From: Candidatus Dormiibacterota bacterium | Lineage (GTDB): Bacteria > Chloroflexota > Dormibacteria > UBA8260 > Bog-877 | Direction: 5' to 3' | DNA length: 29,822 bases | Assembly: GCA_003164475.1 (NCBI GenBank) | Contig: PLTL01000032.1 | Location: 1 to 29,822, forward strand | The notes under the pieces: model-generated | The model's input: only the letters and a program-made list of their open reading frames with translations | Database searches by the model: none | Told to the model about the DNA's origin: nothing | In this document: one piece after another, positions 15,307 through 23,700 of the stretch | How the letters are laid out: each line of letters begins with the position of its first letter | Position numbering within the stretch: position 1 is the first letter of the stretch | Made by a program: the position numbers and the translations under genes

Positions 15307-16547
15307 GCCGGGTGGCGTTCTTGGGCCCGGACCCTTTGCCGGCGCTCGGCAGCGGCCTGGCGGTGCTCTGCGCCGACGGCTGCGGCCTGGACCGGGGTGG
15401 CGGTCCCCCCTTGGAGCAGTTCGAGCTCCCGGGGAAACAGTCAAGCCTTGGCCTGCTGAAGCTGCCCCAGGTCCAGGAGCGACTTCGCGGCTCCGCCGAC
15501 GCGATCACGGTCTGGAAGAGCTCCGCCGCCCTGGAGCAGCTGGCCGCAGGCTTGGGACTAGGTCTGGCCAGCAGCCCCGCCCTGGTGGCCCGGCGGCTCG
15601 AGAACAAGGCCTATTTCAGTCGCAGCGCAGCCGCGGCCGGGCTTCCGGTGCCCCCCGCGCGCACCGGGCGGGCCGGCCCCGAGCTGCTGGGAGAGGCGGG
15701 GGGGCTGCCCGGCCCCTGGGTGTTCCAGCTGGCCCAGGGATTCTCCGGCGCGCAGACCTACCCGGCCCGAGAGGCGGCCACGCTGGCGGAGCTGATGGAT
15801 CAATTCCGCGGCCACCCCTGCCGGGTGGCCAGCGCGGTTCCGGGCACCCCGATCACCGTCACCGGGGTGGTAGGAGCGGCCGGTCTGGCGGTGTCGCCCG
15901 CCTGCCGCCAGCTGACCGGCATTCCCGGCCTCACCCCCCACCCGCTGGGCTCCTGCGGCGACGACTACGGGTTCCCGGTGCCTGGCGCCAGCGAGGTGGA
16001 GGCTCTGGCTCTCCGGGTGGCGGCGTGGCTTCGCCAGGAGGGCCACCTGGGGATCTTCGGCCTGGATCTGGTGCAGGCCCCCACCGGGCAGCTCTGGTGC
16101 ATTGAGGTGAATCCTCGGCTGGTGGCCTCGGTGCCACTCTTCAGCCTCAGCGCCAGGGACTGCGGCGGACCGGGCTTGCTGGGGCAGCACCTGGCCTGCT
16201 TCGGGCTGGCGCGGTGGGGGGGTTCCCCGCTGGAGTGCCACTGGTCCCAGGTGATCCTCTATCAGGAGGGCGAGCGCCTCGCCCAGCCCCTAGCCCGGAC
16301 CGGCCGGGCCGGACTCGGCGGCGACGAGCCGCTGGCATGGATGCCCCTGGGGCTGGAGGGGCCCCGGCCCGGCGAGATCGCCATCGTCGTCCAGGGGAGC
16401 TCCAGCCCCGGCGGGGAACTTGCCCGGATCATCTTCCAGGGCCCCGGGCTCGGGCCAGACGGGCTCCCCCTACCCTGGATGAGCCGGCGGGTTGCGGAGC
16501 TGCGCGCGCAGCTGGAGCTCTCGCAGGCCACCCCGGCGGTTTCGTGA
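15303..16547 (+). CDS. ATP-grasp carboxylate-amine ligase
   Basis: ATP-grasp enzymes join a carboxylate to an amine or thiol with ATP. The 414-residue protein begins SRVAFLGPDPLPALG. A central ATP-grasp core runs from LENKAYFSRSAAAAGLPVPP through VFQLAQGFSGAQTY to FGLDLVQAPTGQLWCIEVNPR. The metal-binding Glu268 and Asn270 lie in IEVNPR at 267-272. It is much longer than LysX/ArgX (about 280 residues) and looks closer to the broad group of uncharacterised ligases related to PylC and carbamoyl-phosphate synthase. About 140 residues beyond the core contain a divergent C-terminal domain. It overlaps the PLP-enzyme gene by four bases, so the two are made together. The substrate is unknown; the carrier protein or a diamino acid are candidates. 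Confidence 0.8.
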   Translation: MSRVAFLGPDPLPALGSGLAVLCADGCGLDRGGGPPLEQFELPGKQSSLGLLKLPQVQERLRGSADAITVWKSSAALEQLAAGLGLGLASSPALVARRLENKAYFSRSAAAAGLPVPPARTGRAGPELLGEAGGLPGPWVFQLAQGFSGAQTYPAREAATLAELMDQFRGHPCRVASAVPGTPITVTGVVGAAGLAVSPACRQLTGIPGLTPHPLGSCGDDYGFPVPGASEVEALALRVAAWLRQEGHLGIFGLDLVQAPTGQLWCIEVNPRLVASVPLFSLSARDCGGPGLLGQHLACFGLARWGGSPLECHWSQVILYQEGERLAQPLARTGRAGLGGDEPLAWMPLGLEGPRPGEIAIVVQGSSSPGGELARIIFQGPGLGPDGLPLPWMSRRVAELRAQLELSQATPAVS

Positions 16548-16562
16548 ACCCGGCGCAAGAGG

Positions 16563-16568
16563 TAAGTT
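16563..16568 (+). promoter_or_regulatory. -10-like box for a leaderless dnaJ transcript
   Basis: TAAGTT at 16563-16568 lies six bases before the GTG start of dnaJ at 16575, with no ribosome binding site between them. The spacing is that of a leaderless transcript. No -35 match is visible. Confidence 0.4.
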
Positions 16569-16574
16569 GAAGCC

Positions 16575-17675
16575 GTGGAGTTCCGCGACTACTACGCCAC
16601 CCTGGGGGTGCCCCGCACCGCCACCGAGAAGGAGATCAAGGCCCGCTATCGCAAGCTGGCCCGCGAACTCCACCCCGACGTCAACAAGGATCCCAAGGCC
16701 ACCGAGCGCTTCACCCGGGTGAATGAGGCGTACGAGGTTCTCAAGGATCCTCAGAAGCGCTCCAAGTACGACCGACTGGGAGCGGACTGGGAGCAGGTGG
16801 AGCGGGCCGAGGCCTATCGCCGGCAGCATGGACAGCCCTTCGGGGACGCCGGCAGCCGGGCCCGGGAGGCGGCGCAGCGGGCGGCCGACCGCGCCAGCAG
16901 CCGTTTCGGCGGTTTCAGCGACTTCTTTGACACCTTCTTCGGCTCTCACGGCTCGGAGGAGAGCAACCCCTGGGTTGAGGCTCAGCTGGAGCAGCTCCGG
17001 CATGAGCAGATGGCTCCCCGCCAGGGCGCCCACACGGAGGACAAGCTCGACGTCACCCTGGACGAGGCGGCGTCGGGGAGCGAGCGGACCATGCAGGTGT
17101 CGATCGTGGAGGGCTGCCCCACCTGCAGCGGGACCGGCCACGTGGCGGACTCGCCATCGGCCGGGGGGGCCGCGGTGCAGGTCGGGGTCAAGATGTGCCC
17201 GAGCTGCGCCGGCAGCGGGCGGCAGTACCGCCGGCGCACCCTCAAGGTGACCATCCCCAAGGGGGTGACCGAGGGCTCCAAGATCCGCGTCGCGGGGGAG
17301 GGCGCCAGTGGCAGCCGCGGCGGCAAGCGCGGCGACCTCTACCTCACCGTCCATCTCCAGCTGGAGCCGGGGAGCGAGGTCAGGGGACGGGACATCTACC
17401 AGGAGCTCCCGGTTCGCGACTACCGGGCCGCCCTGGGGGGCAAGGTGGTCGCCAGCGGACCGACCGGCCGGCTCGAGGTGACAGTCCCCGAGAACTGTCC
17501 CCCGGGCAGGACCCTGCGGATCCCGGGCAAGGGGATCCCCTCCCTGAAGAGCTCGGGGGCCCCGGGCGACCTCTTCCTGCGGGTCAAGATCGTCTCGGCG
17601 GGCCGATCACCCCTAACCGCTGAGGAGCGGGCCGCCTACCAGGAGCTCGCCGAGGCGGACCGGCGGAACTCCTAG
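16575..17675 (+). CDS. dnaJ: DnaJ-type Hsp40 co-chaperone with a half-size zinc domain
   Basis: DnaJ proteins deliver unfolded clients to DnaK and stimulate its ATPase. The J domain occupies residues 1-70 ([20 protein letters not shown]) with the HPD motif at 33-35. A Gly/Phe-rich segment follows ([14 protein letters not shown]). The cysteine-rich region has only two CxxCxGxG repeats (CPTCSGTG from 181 and CPSCAGSG from 208) instead of the usual four. The C-terminal substrate-binding domains contain [19 protein letters not shown] and [17 protein letters not shown]. The length is 366 residues. The GTG start follows a leaderless-type -10. No dnaK or grpE is adjacent. It could be called a CbpA/DnaJ intermediate. 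Confidence 0.9.
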   Translation: MEFRDYYATLGVPRTATEKEIKARYRKLARELHPDVNKDPKATERFTRVNEAYEVLKDPQKRSKYDRLGADWEQVERAEAYRRQHGQPFGDAGSRAREAAQRAADRASSRFGGFSDFFDTFFGSHGSEESNPWVEAQLEQLRHEQMAPRQGAHTEDKLDVTLDEAASGSERTMQVSIVEGCPTCSGTGHVADSPSAGGAAVQVGVKMCPSCAGSGRQYRRRTLKVTIPKGVTEGSKIRVAGEGASGSRGGKRGDLYLTVHLQLEPGSEVRGRDIYQELPVRDYRAALGGKVVASGPTGRLEVTVPENCPPGRTLRIPGKGIPSLKSSGAPGDLFLRVKIVSAGRSPLTAEERAAYQELAEADRRNS

Positions 17676-17825
17676 TTCGGCGCCCTCGAAGGATCGTGGC
17701 GGCTCGCCGGGCCGGCATCTACCGCTGACCTCCGGGGGTTCCCGGGTTGGAGCTGGGACCCGAGCCGGTGGTGCGCCCGGGGGCGGGCCCCACCCGGCAG
17801 GGCCCTATAATCCTCCCCGACGCGA

Positions 17826-17857
17826 CCTTTAAGCCGGTCCAGCGAGGCCGGTAAGGA
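17826..17857 (+). promoter_or_regulatory. PyrR-binding RNA element in the pyr leader
   Basis: The RNA folds as a lower stem CCTT/AAGG (17826-17829, 17853-17856), a purine-rich internal bulge, an upper stem CCGG/CCGG (17834-17837, 17848-17851) and the loop UCCAGCGAGG. This matches the conserved PyrR-binding loop of Bacillus-type pyr operons (UCCAGAGAGG) with one difference. PyrR bound to UMP or UTP would stabilise it and lower expression. The pyrR gene is in the same operon. The 3' arm CCGGTAAG (17848-17855) can alternatively pair with CTTGCCGG at 17892-17899, so two exclusive folds exist. Confidence 0.85.
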
Positions 17858-17900
17858 GCTCAGCGGCCGGGCCGCCGCGGCTGCCTGCCGGCTTGCCGGA

Positions 17901-17914
17901 CTCCCATCGGGAGG
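17901..17914 (+). promoter_or_regulatory. Hairpin covering the pyrB ribosome binding site
   Basis: CTCCC at 17901-17905 pairs with GGGAG at 17909-17913 across a three-base loop. GGGAGG at 17909-17914 is the ribosome binding site of pyrB, six bases before its ATG. With no U-tract terminator in the leader, this hairpin is the likely output switch, controlling translation rather than termination. Confidence 0.6.
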
Positions 17915-17920
17915 AAAGCG

Positions 17921-18871
17921 ATGTCGGTGACCAGCCCCGCTCCCGCTGCACTCAGCCCCCTGCACCACGTGGTGGCTGCGCAACAGTTCGACCGAGAGCG
18001 GCTCGGCCAGCTCTTCCAGCTCACTGCCGAGATGGAGCGGTTCCGCGACGGCGGCGGGGGCCAGCTGCTGCCCGGGCGGATCATGGCCACCTTGTTCTAC
18101 GAGCCCAGCACCCGGACCCGGCTCAGCTTCGAGTCAGCCATGCTCCGCCTGGGAGGTCAGGTGGTGGGCACTGAGAACGCCCGGGACTTCTCCTCCGCGG
18201 TCAAGGGTGAGACCCTGGAGGACACGGTGCGGATCGTGGCCGGATACTCGGATTGCATCGTGCTCCGGCACTTCGAGGAGGGGGCCGCGGCCAGGGCGGC
18301 GGCGGTCTCTACGGTCCCGGTGATCAACGCCGGGGACGGTCCCGGCCAGCATCCCACCCAGGCGCTGCTCGACCTCTACACCATCCAGAGCGAGATCGGC
18401 CGGCTGGACGGTCTCCACGTGGTCATGGTCGGGGACCTGGCCCATGGCCGCACCGTCCACTCGCTCGCCTACCTGCTGGCGCTGTACCACGACCTGCGCG
18501 TCACCCTGGTCGCGCCGGAGCAGATCCGCATGAGTGCCGGGGTCGTCGAGCACCTGCTCAAGCATGGGGCCCAGTTGCGGGAGAGCGAAGACCTCCTCGA
18601 GGCGGTCAGGGACGCCGACGTCGTCTACCAGACCCGGATCCAGCTGGAGCGGTTCGACGAGCCCTGGGACGAGTCGGAGGACCAGCGGCGGCTCTTCCGG
18701 ATCAACGAGGAGGTCATGGCGGCGCTGCCGCAGAGCGCCATCGTGATGCATCCACTGCCCCGGGTGGGTGAGATCGACCCGGCGGTGGACCAGGATCCGA
18801 GGGCGGCGTACTTCCGCCAGGCCCAGAACGGGTTGGTGGTGCGGATGGCCCTGCTGCGGACCCTGCTCTAG
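17921..18871 (+). CDS. pyrB: Aspartate carbamoyltransferase catalytic subunit
   Basis: PyrB joins carbamoyl phosphate and aspartate to carbamoylaspartate, the committed step of pyrimidine synthesis. The 316-residue protein has the carbamoyl-phosphate-binding motif YEPSTRTRLSFE (residues about 60-71), SSAVKGETLEDT, the HPTQALLDLY helix and HPLPRVGEI near the C-terminus. ATG 17921 has a good ribosome binding site seven bases upstream. It is the first gene of the operon, with pyrR only two bases downstream. No pyrI regulatory subunit is present, as in Bacillus-type enzymes. Control is expected through PyrR acting on the leader. Confidence 0.97.
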   Translation: MSVTSPAPAALSPLHHVVAAQQFDRERLGQLFQLTAEMERFRDGGGGQLLPGRIMATLFYEPSTRTRLSFESAMLRLGGQVVGTENARDFSSAVKGETLEDTVRIVAGYSDCIVLRHFEEGAAARAAAVSTVPVINAGDGPGQHPTQALLDLYTIQSEIGRLDGLHVVMVGDLAHGRTVHSLAYLLALYHDLRVTLVAPEQIRMSAGVVEHLLKHGAQLRESEDLLEAVRDADVVYQTRIQLERFDEPWDESEDQRRLFRINEEVMAALPQSAIVMHPLPRVGEIDPAVDQDPRAAYFRQAQNGLVVRMALLRTLL

Positions 18872-18873
18872 CC

Positions 18874-19455
18874 ATGGCCACTGAGCAGCCGGACGTCCGC
18901 CGGGTGCGGGAGTTGCTCGGCCCCGCCGAGCTCCGGCGCACCCTCTGGCGTCTCTCCAAGGAGCTCCAGGAGCACCACTCCGAGGGTGAGGTGGTCCTCT
19001 GCGGGATCGTGACCCGGGGGGCCTTCCTGGCCGCCCGGCTGCTCCAGCTGATCCAGTCCCAGGGCGGCGTCGGCTGGTCGGCGGTCACCCTGGACACCGG
19101 TCCGTACCGGGACGACGGGGCCCGGCTCCAGCCGGCAGGTCCGCTCCCGGGCTTCCCCCTCACCGTGGCCACCCCAGAGGCGGTCCGAGACCGGGTGGTG
19201 GTGCTGGTGGACGATGTCCTCTTCCACGGTCGGACCGGCCGGGCGGCGCTGGCGGCGCTGACCGACCTGGGACGGCCCCGGGTGGTGGAGCTGCTGGTGG
19301 TGGTGGACCGGGGCCACCGGGAGCTGCCCCTGCGAGCCACCTACGTGGGCTACAACCTGCCCACCTCGGAGAGCGAGCGGGTGCTGGTCCAGCTCTCCGA
19401 GTGCGACCTCCAGGACGGGGTGCTGCTGCGCTCCGGGGAACGGCAACCGGCGTGA
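18874..19455 (+). CDS. pyrR: PyrR, pyr operon RNA-binding regulator / uracil phosphoribosyltransferase-like
   Basis: PyrR binds the pyr leader RNA in response to uridine nucleotides and often has uracil phosphoribosyltransferase activity. The 193-residue protein shows VLCGIVTRGAFLA, LDTGPYRDD, the PRPP loop VLVDDVLFHGRT at 110-121, and the PyrR-specific VVDRGHRELPLRATYVGYN followed by PTSESERV. In the PRPP loop His118 replaces the usual Thr or Ser, which could weaken enzyme activity while leaving RNA binding intact. ATG 18874 follows the pyrB stop by two bases. Its stop overlaps the GTG of pyrC. The matching RNA site is at 17826-17857. Confidence 0.95.
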   Translation: MATEQPDVRRVRELLGPAELRRTLWRLSKELQEHHSEGEVVLCGIVTRGAFLAARLLQLIQSQGGVGWSAVTLDTGPYRDDGARLQPAGPLPGFPLTVATPEAVRDRVVVLVDDVLFHGRTGRAALAALTDLGRPRVVELLVVVDRGHRELPLRATYVGYNLPTSESERVLVQLSECDLQDGVLLRSGERQPA

Positions 19456-20759
19456 CCCGGATCCTGCTCCGGGAGGTGCGCCTGATCGACCCCCTCTCGA
19501 GACTGGACCTGCTGGACTGCGACCTCCTGCTGGAGGATGGGTTCCTGGTCCAGGTGGGCGCCGGGCTTCCCCTTCCGGCCGGGGCGATCCCGCTGCACCG
19601 GGAGGGCTCGGTGGTGGCCCCTTGCTTTCTCGATCTCCACTGCCACCTTCGCGAGCCCGGACAGCCGTGGAAGGAGCGGATCGACCGGGCCACCGCGGCC
19701 GCCGCCGCCGGGGGCTTCGGGGCCATCTGCGCCATGGCCAACCTGGTCCCTCCGGTGGACGGCGTGGCGCGACTCCGGGAGGTCCGGCGGGCGACCACGG
19801 CCCTGGCCCGGCTGCCGGTTCTCCAGTTCGCCGCCTGCACCAGAGGGCTCCAGGGCCAAGAGCCCACCGAACTCCTCGGCCTGGCTGAGGCCGGGGCCGC
19901 GGCCTTCTCCGACGACGGCCGCAACGGAATGGGGGAGACGTTGCTGGCCCAGGTGCTGGCTGAGGCCGCGTTGGCGGACCGCACCGTGGCGATACACCCG
20001 GAGGACGAGTCCTTGCTGGCGCTGGTCAACCCTGGGGGCCAGGACCCCGGCCGGTGGCGGGTGCGTCCCCCCAGCGCTGAGGTCTCGGCGATCGAGCGAG
20101 CGCTGGGGGCGCTCCAGGCGACCCCGGGCTCGCGGCTCCATCTCCAGCACGTCAGCACCGCCGCAGGGGTGGAGTTGGTGCGCCAGGCCAAGGCCAAGGG
20201 GATGGCGGTGACGGCGGAGGTCACCCCGCACCACCTCATGCTCAGCGGGGTCAGCGACCAGCCTGGCTCCGCCGAGCCAGGTCGCTGCAACCCACCTCTT
20301 CGCACCGATGCGGACCGGGCGGCGCTCTGGGAGGCGCTCCTCGACGGCACCATCGACGCCCTCGCCAGCGACCATGCCCCCCACGAGATCCGCCCCGCCG
20401 AGGAGGGCCCGCCCGGCTTCAGCGGGGTGCAGCTGGTGCTCTCCGCGGCACTGGGCCAGGGAGGCGCCTCCTCCCACCTGGCGAGGTTGGTGGAGGCGCT
20501 CACCGCCGGGCCGCGCCGGGTCCTGGGGCAACCGGCCGAAACCGCGCCAGGGGACGCGATCCGGGCCGGCGAGCCCGCCTCCCTCACCTGGTTCGACCCC
20601 AACCGGAGCTGGATCCCGGGAGCTCAGAACTGGCTCTCCCTGGGCGCCAACACCCCGTTCTGGGGAGTCCAGCTCCGGGGCGCCATCCTGGCGACGTTCT
20701 CCAGGGGCCGCATGGTGCACCTCAACCGGCGGCTGGTGCCGGAGCTGGAGGATGTTTGA
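19452..20759 (+). CDS. pyrC: Dihydroorotase (type I)
   Basis: Dihydroorotase closes carbamoylaspartate to dihydroorotate using zinc. The 435-residue protein has the metal motif DLHCHLREPG with His63 and His65, then DDGRNGM, IHPEDESL, LHLQHVST, AEVTPHHLML and DHAPHEIRP, the successive metal- and substrate-binding blocks of class I enzymes. GTG 19452 is chosen because it overlaps the pyrR stop (GTGA) and gives the usual N-terminus VTRILLREVRLIDP; the frame runs open upstream without family support. The 3' end overlaps the start of the carAB gene by eight bases. Confidence 0.96.
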   Translation: MTRILLREVRLIDPLSRLDLLDCDLLLEDGFLVQVGAGLPLPAGAIPLHREGSVVAPCFLDLHCHLREPGQPWKERIDRATAAAAAGGFGAICAMANLVPPVDGVARLREVRRATTALARLPVLQFAACTRGLQGQEPTELLGLAEAGAAAFSDDGRNGMGETLLAQVLAEAALADRTVAIHPEDESLLALVNPGGQDPGRWRVRPPSAEVSAIERALGALQATPGSRLHLQHVSTAAGVELVRQAKAKGMAVTAEVTPHHLMLSGVSDQPGSAEPGRCNPPLRTDADRAALWEALLDGTIDALASDHAPHEIRPAEEGPPGFSGVQLVLSAALGQGGASSHLARLVEALTAGPRRVLGQPAETAPGDAIRAGEPASLTWFDPNRSWIPGAQNWLSLGANTPFWGVQLRGAILATFSRGRMVHLNRRLVPELEDV

Positions 20760-23700
20760 GCCCGGAGAGGGTCGGCGGCCGGGGACCCCGGGTTGGTTGG
20801 TGCTGGAGTCGGGAGCTGCCTTCCCGGGCACCTGGATCGGGGCCGCGCCCTCGTCGCACCGAGGTCCCCCATTTGGGGAGGTGGTCTTCAACACCTGCAT
20901 GACCGGCTACCAGGAGGTCTGCACCGATCCCTCCTACGCCGGCCAGATCCTGGTCTTCACCCAGCCGTTGATCGGCAACGTGGGCATCGCCGAGGTGGAC
21001 CTGGAGTCGGCCCGGGCCTGGTGCCGGGGGGTGCTGGTGGCCGAGTGCAGCCTCACGGCCCCCCACTGGCAGGCCCAGGCCACCTTTGGCGGCTGGCTCC
21101 AAGACCAGGGGGTTCCCGGCCTGGAAAGGGTGGACACCAGGGCGCTCACCCGCCACCTCCGGGACCACGGAACCCTGCGCGGGGTCATCGCTCCCGCCGA
21201 CGGGCGTTCCGTGCCGGAGCTGGCCCAACTGGCCCGGTGCTCCCCGGCAACAGCGGACCAGGACCTGGTCGCCGAGGTCTCCTGCAGAGAGGTGGAGCGC
21301 TGGGGGGAGCCACTTCACCCGGCGCTGAGCAGGGATGCCGGGCGGAGCCACGGCGCAGGGCTCCGGATCGCGGTGCTGGATCTGGGGGTGAAGCGCAACA
21401 CGCTGCGCTCCCTGGTGAGCCGGGGGGCCGAGGTCTGGGTCCTTCCCCACTCGGTCTCACTGGCGCAGATCGAGGCGCTGGAGCCGGACGGGGTGGTCCT
21501 CTCCAACGGCCCGGGTGACCCCGCCACCCTGGACCCCCAGGTGGAGCTGGTCCGGCAGCTGCTGCCGCGCTACCCGGTGCTGGCCATCTGCCTTGGCCAC
21601 CAGCTGGTGGGCCGGGCCATCGGCGGCAGCACCAGCCGCCTGCCCTTCGGACACCACGGAGGCAACCACCCGGTGGTGGACCTCTTGTCCCAGGAGGTCT
21701 TCGTGACCCCCCAGAACCACGAGTTCCAGGTCGACGCCGCGAGCGTCGACCCCGACAGCGGCTGGTTCATCTCGGAGCGCAACCTCAACGACCACTCGGT
21801 GGAGGGGCTCCGCCACCGCCGGCTTCCGGTGATCTCAGTCCAGTACCACCCCGAGGGCAGCCCCGGGCCCCAGGACCGCCAGCACCTCTTCGACCAGTTC
21901 CTGCAGCTCTGCCGGGGCCGGACCTGGCAGGTGCCAGGCGCCACCCCGGCCGCGCCTGGGCGTGAGCCGGGCCTCAGCCGGGTGCTGGTGCTCGGCAGTG
22001 GCCCGATCGTGATCGGGCAGGCCGCCGAGTTCGACTATGCCGGGACTCAAGCCTGCCGCTCGCTCCGGGAGGAAGGGGTGGAGGTGGTGCTGGTGAACAG
22101 CAATCCCGCCACGATCATGACCGACGAGGAGATGGCCGACCGGGTCTACCTCGAGCCCCTCACGGTGGAGGCGGTGACCAAGGTCATCGAGCGAGAGCGA
22201 CCCCAGGGCCTGCTGGCCAGCCTGGGTGGGCAGACCGCTCTCAACCTGGCGGTGGACCTGGACGAGGCCGGAGTCCTGGAGCGGTTCGGGGTGAGGGTGC
22301 TGGGCACCCCCCTGGAGGCGGTCCGCGACTCGGAGGACCGTGAGCGCTTCAAGCGCCGGATGATGGCGATCGGGGAGCCCGTCCCGCCCTCCCGGACCGT
22401 CAACAAGGTGGAGGAGGCCCTTGAATTTGCCGGGGAGGTTGGGCTGCCGCTGGTGGTGCGGCCCGCCTTCACCCTGGGCGGGACCGGAGGTGGCCTGGTC
22501 CACACGAAAGCGCAGCTGGAGGAGGTGGTGGCGCGCGGGCTCCGGGCCAGTCCCATCGGCCAGGTCCTGGTGGAGCGGGCACTGCTGGGCTGGCGGGAAC
22601 TGGAATACGAGGTGATGCGGGATGGGGAGGACACCTGCATCTGCGTCTGCAACATGGAGAACCTGGACCCGATGGGAGTCCACACCGGGGACTCCGCGGT
22701 GGTCGCTCCCAGTCAGACCCTCACCGACAAGGAGCACCAGCAGCTGCGCTCGGCGGCGCTGCGGATCATCCGGGCGCTGCGGATCGAGGGGGGCTGCAAC
22801 GTCCAGTTCGCCCTCGCCCCGGACTCGTTCAGCTACTTCGTGATCGAGGTCAACCCTCGGGTCAGCCGCTCCTCGGCGCTGGCGTCCAAGGCGACCGGCT
22901 ACCCGATCGCCAGGGTGGCCGCCAAGATCGCGGTCGGGCGGCGGCTGCGGGAGATCACCAACCAGGTCACCGGGCGCACCTGCGCCGCCTTCGAGCCCAG
23001 CCTTGACTACTGCGTCGTCAAGCTGCCCTGCTGGCCCTTCGACAAGTTCCCCCAGGGGGACCGCCGGCTGAACACCCAGATGAAGTCCACCGGGGAGGTG
23101 ATGGCCATTGGTCGAAGCTTCGAGTCGGCGATCAGCAAGGCGCTCCGCTCCCTGGAGCAGGTCGCTCCCGACCCGGCGGCCCTGCGCCGGGCGGCCGAGC
23201 GGCTGGAGGAGCCCACCGACCTCCGCCTGCAGGCGGTCCTGCAGGTGCTCGCCGAGGGTCAAGACCCGGCGGCGGTCTCCCGCCGAACCGGCTACCCGGC
23301 CTGGTTCTGCGACCGGCTGGCCGGCCTGGCGGACTTGGAGCGGGAGCTCCGTGACAGCGGCAGCGGCGGGATCGACGAACAGCAGCTGCGCGAGGCCAAG
23401 CGGGCCGGACTGTCAGACCGGCGGATCGCCGAGCTCACCGGAGGGAGCCCCCTTTGGGTCGAGAAGGAGCGCCAGCGGCTCGGGCTCCTCCCCACATTCA
23501 AGTGCGTCGACACCTGCGCCGCTGAGTTCGACGCTGTCACGCCGTACTTCTACTCCAGCTTCGAGCTGGAGGACGAGCAGCGGGGAGGAGCGGGGTCCGT
23601 CCTCGTCCTGGGCTCGGGACCCATTCGGATCGGCCAGGGGATCGAGTTCGACTACTGCTCAGTCCAGGCCGCCGCCGCGCTCCGCCGGCGCGGACTGGAG

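Larger units (their letters stand above)
17676..17920 (+). promoter_or_regulatory. Promoter and leader region of the pyr operon (-10 TATAAT at 17806-17811)
   Basis: A perfect TATAAT at 17806-17811 stands out in GC-rich DNA. The -35 region (about 17783) does not resemble TTGACA. Transcription would start near 17818, just before the PyrR-binding element, giving a leader of about 100 bases before pyrB. The 130 bases between dnaJ and the promoter hold no gene. Confidence 0.7.
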
